Source: Phenylobacterium montanum | Lineage (GTDB): Bacteria; Pseudomonadota; Alphaproteobacteria; Caulobacterales; Caulobacteraceae | Assembly: GCF_018135625.1 (NCBI RefSeq) | Contig: NZ_CP073078.1 | Location: forward strand, 4,992,501-5,056,500 | Length of the DNA: 64,000 nucleotides | Direction: 5' to 3' | Part shown: piece by piece, positions 60,037-64,000 of the stretch | How the letters are laid out: every line of letters starts with the position of its first letter | How positions within the stretch are numbered: the first letter of the stretch is position 1 | Program-made: the position numbers and the translations under genes | Notes under the pieces: model-generated | Told to the model about the DNA's origin: nothing | What the model saw: only the letters and a program-made list of their open reading frames with translations | Database searches by the model: none

Positions 60037-61797
60037 ATGGCTGCGGCGGGGCGCAACTTTCCAGATCTGATTGCGGCGCGCGAGGCGCTGCGGCAGATGC
60101 TCGCCCAGCCTCTGGGTCCCTTCCGGCTCGGCCCGTCGGTCCATCCCCGCGCGCCGACGCCCCATGCGATCGACCTTGCCCTGGCCCTCATCCTCTTGAG
60201 CGGGCTGGTCTTCGCCTTTGTCGGCCTCGCCGCCAGCAGCTATTTCGTCGATGAGCTCTTCACCCTCTATCTGATCGACCACCATGGCGGCCCTGAAGAG
60301 GTGGTGCGCCGCGCCCTGACCGACACCGGGCCGCCCGGCTACTACCTCCTGCTGTACGGCTGGTCGAAGCTGGCCGGGCTATCCGAGGCGGCCATGCGTT
60401 TGCCCAGCGCCGTGTGCGCCGTGGCGGCCATACTGGTGTTCGGCCTGGGCCTCGAAGGCGCCTTCAGCACCCGCGCCCGCCTGTTCGCGGCCACCGTGGC
60501 GGTGATCGAGCGGTTCTGGTTCGTGCAGTCGCAGTCGGCCAGGGGCTACGCCCTGGGCCTCTTGATCTCGGCGGGACTTCTGGTGCTGGCGGTGCGGCTG
60601 CGGCGCGGCGTTCAGGACGGAAAGCCCGTCTGGCCCTACTGGGCCGGACTGACCATGCTGGGTGTCGCAGGCTGCATGGTGCATTTCTACCTGGCGCTCC
60701 AGGCCGGACTGATGATCGCCTACATGATCCTGACGACGGGTGGAGTACGGCTGAAGGCGGCGCTGGGCGCCTCCGGGGTGCTGTTCGTGCTGGTGACCGC
60801 CGGTTACGGCGTCCTGCTGCTGGATCATACCCAGCAGGATGTGCACCACATGTGGTTCGGGACCGATCCGGCGTTTCTGGTCACGGAAGCGGCGCGCGCG
60901 GTGCGCGGCGTCGTTGGCCCGGCCATCGCCGCAGCTCTGGCGATCCTGGCCTGGATGGGCGTCCGGCGGCTCGCCAAGGCGCGCGGTTCCGGCGAGGGGA
61001 GTGACGCCACCAGCCTGAGCTGGCCTGCCGGCCTTGCCGGGTTCGTGCTGGTCGGCGTGCCGATCCTCGGGCTCGGTGTGACCATGACCCTGGCGCCCTC
61101 ATTCTCCGAGCGGAACCTTTTGATCGGCGCGCCGATGTTCTGGCTGCTTTGCGCGACTCTGTTCGATCTGGCGCGGCCGGACCTGAGCGCGCTGGGCGGG
61201 CGGTTGGCCCTGGCCGTGATAGCCCTTTCGCTGGGCGCGGCGCAGGTCGTCGACGTTGAGGGAAGGTTCCTGCCGACCGAGCAGGAATGGCGCGCCTCGG
61301 CCCGCTATGTGGACGGCCAGGCGGCCTGCGATGGCCGGACGATCCCGACCCTGGCCCTGCAGACCTTTGGGCCGCATACGCCCTACTACATGAGCCTTGA
61401 GCAGAGCCAGTTCTACGGCCGCTACGCCCAGGCGCCGGGACGGCTCGCGATCCACATGCCCTCCGACTTCGGTGGCCGCGACCGGGATAGCCGCGAAGAC
61501 CGCCCGTCATTGGCCGAGCCGGCGCCGCCCACGGCGTCGGAACTGGCCAGGGCCCGTCCCGACCTGACCGCCCTGATGCGCGCCCGCCTGACCGGCCAGG
61601 ACGCCTGCCCGGTGCTGGCCTGGGCCGCGCACGTGGTCGAGCCCTCCGATATTCAAAACCTTCGGCAGGCCATCGCCGCCGACGCCGGGGTTCCGCTGGG
61701 CCAGGTCACGGTCAGGCCTTTCACCCACTTCCACCTGGCCATCCCGGGCTGGCGCCGGACTGCCGAGGCCTATGTGCTGGAGGCCCGCCGCCCCTGA
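60037..61797 (+). CDS. ArnT-like glycosyltransferase family 39 protein
   Basis: 586 residues with ten or more membrane helices. The first periplasmic loop has the family motif YFVDELFTLYLIDHHGG, where Asp and Glu are catalytic, then a TGPPGYYLLLYGW segment and LPSAVCAVAAILVFGL, as in PMT_2-type transferases. A soluble C-terminal region runs from about 410 to 586. Such enzymes move a sugar from a polyprenyl phosphate carrier onto a lipid or protein in the periplasm. The start ATG at 60037 has only a weak ribosome site. No carrier-lipid synthesis gene is next to it. Confidence 0.86.
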   Translation: MAAAGRNFPDLIAAREALRQMLAQPLGPFRLGPSVHPRAPTPHAIDLALALILLSGLVFAFVGLAASSYFVDELFTLYLIDHHGGPEEVVRRALTDTGPPGYYLLLYGWSKLAGLSEAAMRLPSAVCAVAAILVFGLGLEGAFSTRARLFAATVAVIERFWFVQSQSARGYALGLLISAGLLVLAVRLRRGVQDGKPVWPYWAGLTMLGVAGCMVHFYLALQAGLMIAYMILTTGGVRLKAALGASGVLFVLVTAGYGVLLLDHTQQDVHHMWFGTDPAFLVTEAARAVRGVVGPAIAAALAILAWMGVRRLAKARGSGEGSDATSLSWPAGLAGFVLVGVPILGLGVTMTLAPSFSERNLLIGAPMFWLLCATLFDLARPDLSALGGRLALAVIALSLGAAQVVDVEGRFLPTEQEWRASARYVDGQAACDGRTIPTLALQTFGPHTPYYMSLEQSQFYGRYAQAPGRLAIHMPSDFGGRDRDSREDRPSLAEPAPPTASELARARPDLTALMRARLTGQDACPVLAWAAHVVEPSDIQNLRQAIAADAGVPLGQVTVRPFTHFHLAIPGWRRTAEAYVLEARRP

Positions 61798-61916
61798 CCG
61801 CCCTGGGGCGCCAAGCCCTTGTTCCAAGGGCGTGAAATGCGAATAGGCCTATGCGGAAATGCGATTGCCCAGGCCAATCGCGCCCGTGCGATAGTCGGGG
61901 CGATCAAGGAGCGACG

Positions 61917-63122
61917 ATGGCCGACTTGGCGAAAATCAAGGCCCTGCTGGACGCCCGCCGCCCGGGCCACAGCCTGCCCCAGGGGCTCTACAACGATCCC
62001 GACGCCTTCGATTTCGACCTCGAGGCCATCTACGGCCGCTCCTGGCTGCAGGTCGGCTTCGAGTGCGAGTTGCCCAGGCCCGGCAGCCATTTCGCCACCA
62101 CCCTGGGCCGCTGGCCGATCATCGTGCTGCGCGACCGGGCCGGGGAGCTGAGAGCCTATCACAATAGCTGCCGCCATCGCGGCTCGCAGATCTGCCCCGA
62201 CGGCCACGGATCGTCCCAGCGCCTGGTCTGCCCCTATCACAAGTGGACCTACGAGCTCACCGGCGAACTGGCTCATGCAAGCCGCATGGGCGACGGCTTC
62301 GACCCGACCGCGCACAGCCTGAAGCCGATCCACCTGGCGAATGTCGGCGGGGTCCTGTTGGTCTGCCTCGGCGACGACCCGCCCGATGTGGAAGGCTTCC
62401 GCCGCGAGTTCACCCCGCTGCTGGCGCCGCACAACCTGGCCGACGCCAAGCTGGCGCACCAGAGCACCCTGCACGAGAAGGGCAACTGGAAGCTGGTGAT
62501 GGAGAACGCCCGCGAGTGCTACCACTGCGCCACGGGCCACCCGGAGCTGGCCTTGACCTTCCCGGTCAGCGCCTCCGGCCATTTCGACTACGGCGAGGAC
62601 GACGCCCTGGAGCGGTTCAACGCCCGCATGACCGCGCTGGGCCTGCCGGTCGGCCCGGTCGAGGGCGACTGGTGGCAGGCCATGCGCTTCGCCCTCAACG
62701 AGGGCAATGTGTCCATGACCACCGATGGCAAGCCGACGGTGGCCAGGCCGATGTGTGCGCTGGGCGGCGGCGACATCGGCTCGCTGCGCTGGTCGATCGA
62801 GCCGCACAGCTTCACCCACGCCTGCGGCGACTACCTGTTCATGTTCAGCGCCCTGCCGATCAGCCCGAACGAGACCGTGGTCCATTCCAAGTGGCTGGTG
62901 CACAAGGAGGCTGTCGAAGGCGTCGACTACGACCTGGAGCGCCTGACCCATCTGTGGACCGCGACCAACCTGCAGGACCGCGACCTGGTGGAAATGAACC
63001 AGCGCGGGGTGAATTCACCGGGCTATACGCCGGGGCCCTATTCCACCGAGGCCGAGGCCCTCGCCCTGCGCTTTGTCGACTGGTACGTCGACACGGCCAA
63101 AGCCTATTGCGAGCGCGCCTGA
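61917..63122 (+). CDS. Rieske non-heme iron oxygenase, glycine-betaine-demethylase type alpha subunit
   Basis: 401 residues from the ATG at 61917 (AAGGAGCGACG upstream is an ideal ribosome site). The Rieske cluster ligands are Cys85, His87, Cys105 and His108 in CRHRGSQIC and LVCPYHKWTYELTG. The mononuclear iron site is in the NARECYHCATGHPEL region (residues ~197-212). The sequence is closest in style to GbcA, the glycine betaine monooxygenase; other quaternary amines or methylated substrates are possible. It is stop-to-start 1 base from the following PLP enzyme, so they are one operon. No reductase (GbcB) gene is visible in the window. Confidence 0.88.
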   Translation: MADLAKIKALLDARRPGHSLPQGLYNDPDAFDFDLEAIYGRSWLQVGFECELPRPGSHFATTLGRWPIIVLRDRAGELRAYHNSCRHRGSQICPDGHGSSQRLVCPYHKWTYELTGELAHASRMGDGFDPTAHSLKPIHLANVGGVLLVCLGDDPPDVEGFRREFTPLLAPHNLADAKLAHQSTLHEKGNWKLVMENARECYHCATGHPELALTFPVSASGHFDYGEDDALERFNARMTALGLPVGPVEGDWWQAMRFALNEGNVSMTTDGKPTVARPMCALGGGDIGSLRWSIEPHSFTHACGDYLFMFSALPISPNETVVHSKWLVHKEAVEGVDYDLERLTHLWTATNLQDRDLVEMNQRGVNSPGYTPGPYSTEAEALALRFVDWYVDTAKAYCERA

Positions 63123-63123
63123 G

Positions 63124-64000
63124 ATGTCCGGCGAGAGCGACCGCGAACTGCACCCCGACACCCTGACCATCGGCTGGGGCTATGACCCCGCCAGCGCGCT
63201 GGGCGCCGCCAAGCCGCCGGTCTATCTGACCTCGACCTTCGTCTATAAGAACGCCGCCCACGCCAAGGCCGTGCACCGGGCCTATTTCGACAAGGCCGAG
63301 GCGCCGGAAGGCTCGCCCTATATCTATTCGCGCCTGAACCACCCCAATCTGGACATGGTGGAAAAGCGCCTGGCGGTGCTGGACCACGCCGAGGACGCGG
63401 CGGTGTTCTCCAGCGGCATGGCGGCGATCTCGGCCATCATGCTGTGCTTCGCCCGGCCGGGGCAGACCATCCTGCACACAAAACCGACCTACGGCGGCAC
63501 CGACGGCATGCTCTACGGCTTCCTGCCGCAGATGGGGGTCGCCCCCTTCGGCGTCGAGGACGGGGTCAGCGAGGTTTCCTTGCAGACCACCGCCAACCAG
63601 GCGCTGGAGAAGGGGCCGATCGCCCTCTTCATGCTGGAATCGCCGGCCAATCCCACCGGCGCGATCGTCGATATCGCCGCCGCCCGCCGGGTGGCCGACG
63701 CCGTGGCCGCGCGCCAGGGCTTTGCGCCCATCGTCAGCGTCGACAACACCTTCCTGGGTCCGTTCGTGCAGTCGCCGCTGAAGCTGGGCGCCGACCTCTG
63801 CATGACCTCGCTGACCAAATATTGCGGCGGCCACAGCGACCTTCTGGCCGGCGGGGTCAGCGGGCCCGCGGACAAGGTCGGGGTGCTGAAGGCCCAGCGG
63901 ACCTTCTTCGGCTCGCACCTCGATCCCTTCTCCAGCTGGCTTCTGCTGCGCTCGTTCGAGACCCTGGGCCTGCGCTGCGAGCGGGCGGCCAGCAACGCGT
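63124..64000 (+). CDS. PLP-dependent Cys/Met metabolism enzyme (3' end missing)
   Basis: The ATG at 63124 lies 1 base after the Rieske gene stop; 292 residues are visible and the frame runs off the right edge. The fold-type-I aminotransferase features of the cystathionine gamma-synthase/methionine gamma-lyase family are present: YIYSRLNHPNLDMVEKRLAV, FSSGMAAISAIMLCFARPGQ, LESPANPTGAIVDI, and the Schiff-base Lys232 in MTSLTKYCGGHSD. Coupled transcription with a Rieske demethylase suggests use of a methylated or thioether substrate, but classical cystathionine synthesis is equally possible. Confidence 0.9.
   Translation, partial: MSGESDRELHPDTLTIGWGYDPASALGAAKPPVYLTSTFVYKNAAHAKAVHRAYFDKAEAPEGSPYIYSRLNHPNLDMVEKRLAVLDHAEDAAVFSSGMAAISAIMLCFARPGQTILHTKPTYGGTDGMLYGFLPQMGVAPFGVEDGVSEVSLQTTANQALEKGPIALFMLESPANPTGAIVDIAAARRVADAVAARQGFAPIVSVDNTFLGPFVQSPLKLGADLCMTSLTKYCGGHSDLLAGGVSGPADKVGVLKAQRTFFGSHLDPFSSWLLLRSFETLGLRCERAASNA

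Overview
The window is GC-rich with strong third-position GC bias. It carries three TonB-dependent receptors, a tetratricopeptide/sulfotransferase gene next to one of them, several LacI regulators beside sugar or hydrolase genes, and short palindromic intergenic repeats. This fits an alphaproteobacterium, most likely Caulobacteraceae (Caulobacter or Phenylobacterium type). The genus is inferred from gene content. No rRNA, tRNA, integrase, transposase or CRISPR array was seen.

Layout: 1-2.9 kb, the end of a family-2 glycosyltransferase and a large membrane protein with a C-terminal GtrA domain. 2.9-9.6 kb, a minus-strand group TPR/ATP-grasp enzyme - MacA - MacB - leader with a 27-codon ORF and terminator - MATE pump. 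9.6-11.2 kb, a redoxin-like/2OG-Fe(II) oxygenase fusion and a lower-GC lipoprotein. 11.3-16.1 kb, a trimethylamine-dehydrogenase-like flavoprotein with a cupin, and two LacI regulators that converge and overlap at their 3' ends. 16.1-30 kb, mostly single metabolic genes: GNAT, M61 peptidase, enoyl-reductase-like protein, amidase, TonB receptor, phosphoesterase, MetA, a thiamine-diphosphate enzyme and an unknown protein. 30.2-34.3 kb, an OPT peptide transporter and an alpha-amino-acid ester hydrolase. 34.4-36.7 kb, a LuxR-type gene that seems to change frame twice, small proteins and an XRE regulator.

36.8-47.0 kb is the clearest functional unit: a carbohydrate locus read on the minus strand, LacI - GH65 phosphorylase fused to a HAD phosphomutase - TonB receptor - MFS transporter - (alpha/alpha)6 glycosidase. 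It implies outer-membrane uptake of an alpha-glucoside, inner-membrane import, then phosphorolysis and isomerisation to glucose 6-phosphate. The locus is interrupted by a 154-bp inverted-repeat element, and a strong terminator abuts the MFS start codon. 47-53 kb holds a DUF2167 protein, a GST, a WYL regulator, an MFS transporter and a TPR-sulfotransferase. 53.2-57.1 kb is a TonB receptor followed by an alpha/beta hydrolase just behind a terminator. 57.3-61.8 kb holds a small Lys/Ala-rich exported protein, a LysR regulator, a fatty acid hydroxylase-type enzyme and an ArnT-like glycosyltransferase. The right end is a Rieske oxygenase (glycine-betaine-demethylase type) coupled to a truncated PLP-dependent Cys/Met-type lyase.

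No single novel system could be proved. The best leads are the ATP-grasp/MacAB/short-ORF/MATE cluster with an attenuator-like leader, the LuxR locus with two compensating frame changes, the 124-125 bp paired repeats, and terminators placed very close to start codons of transport or hydrolase genes.
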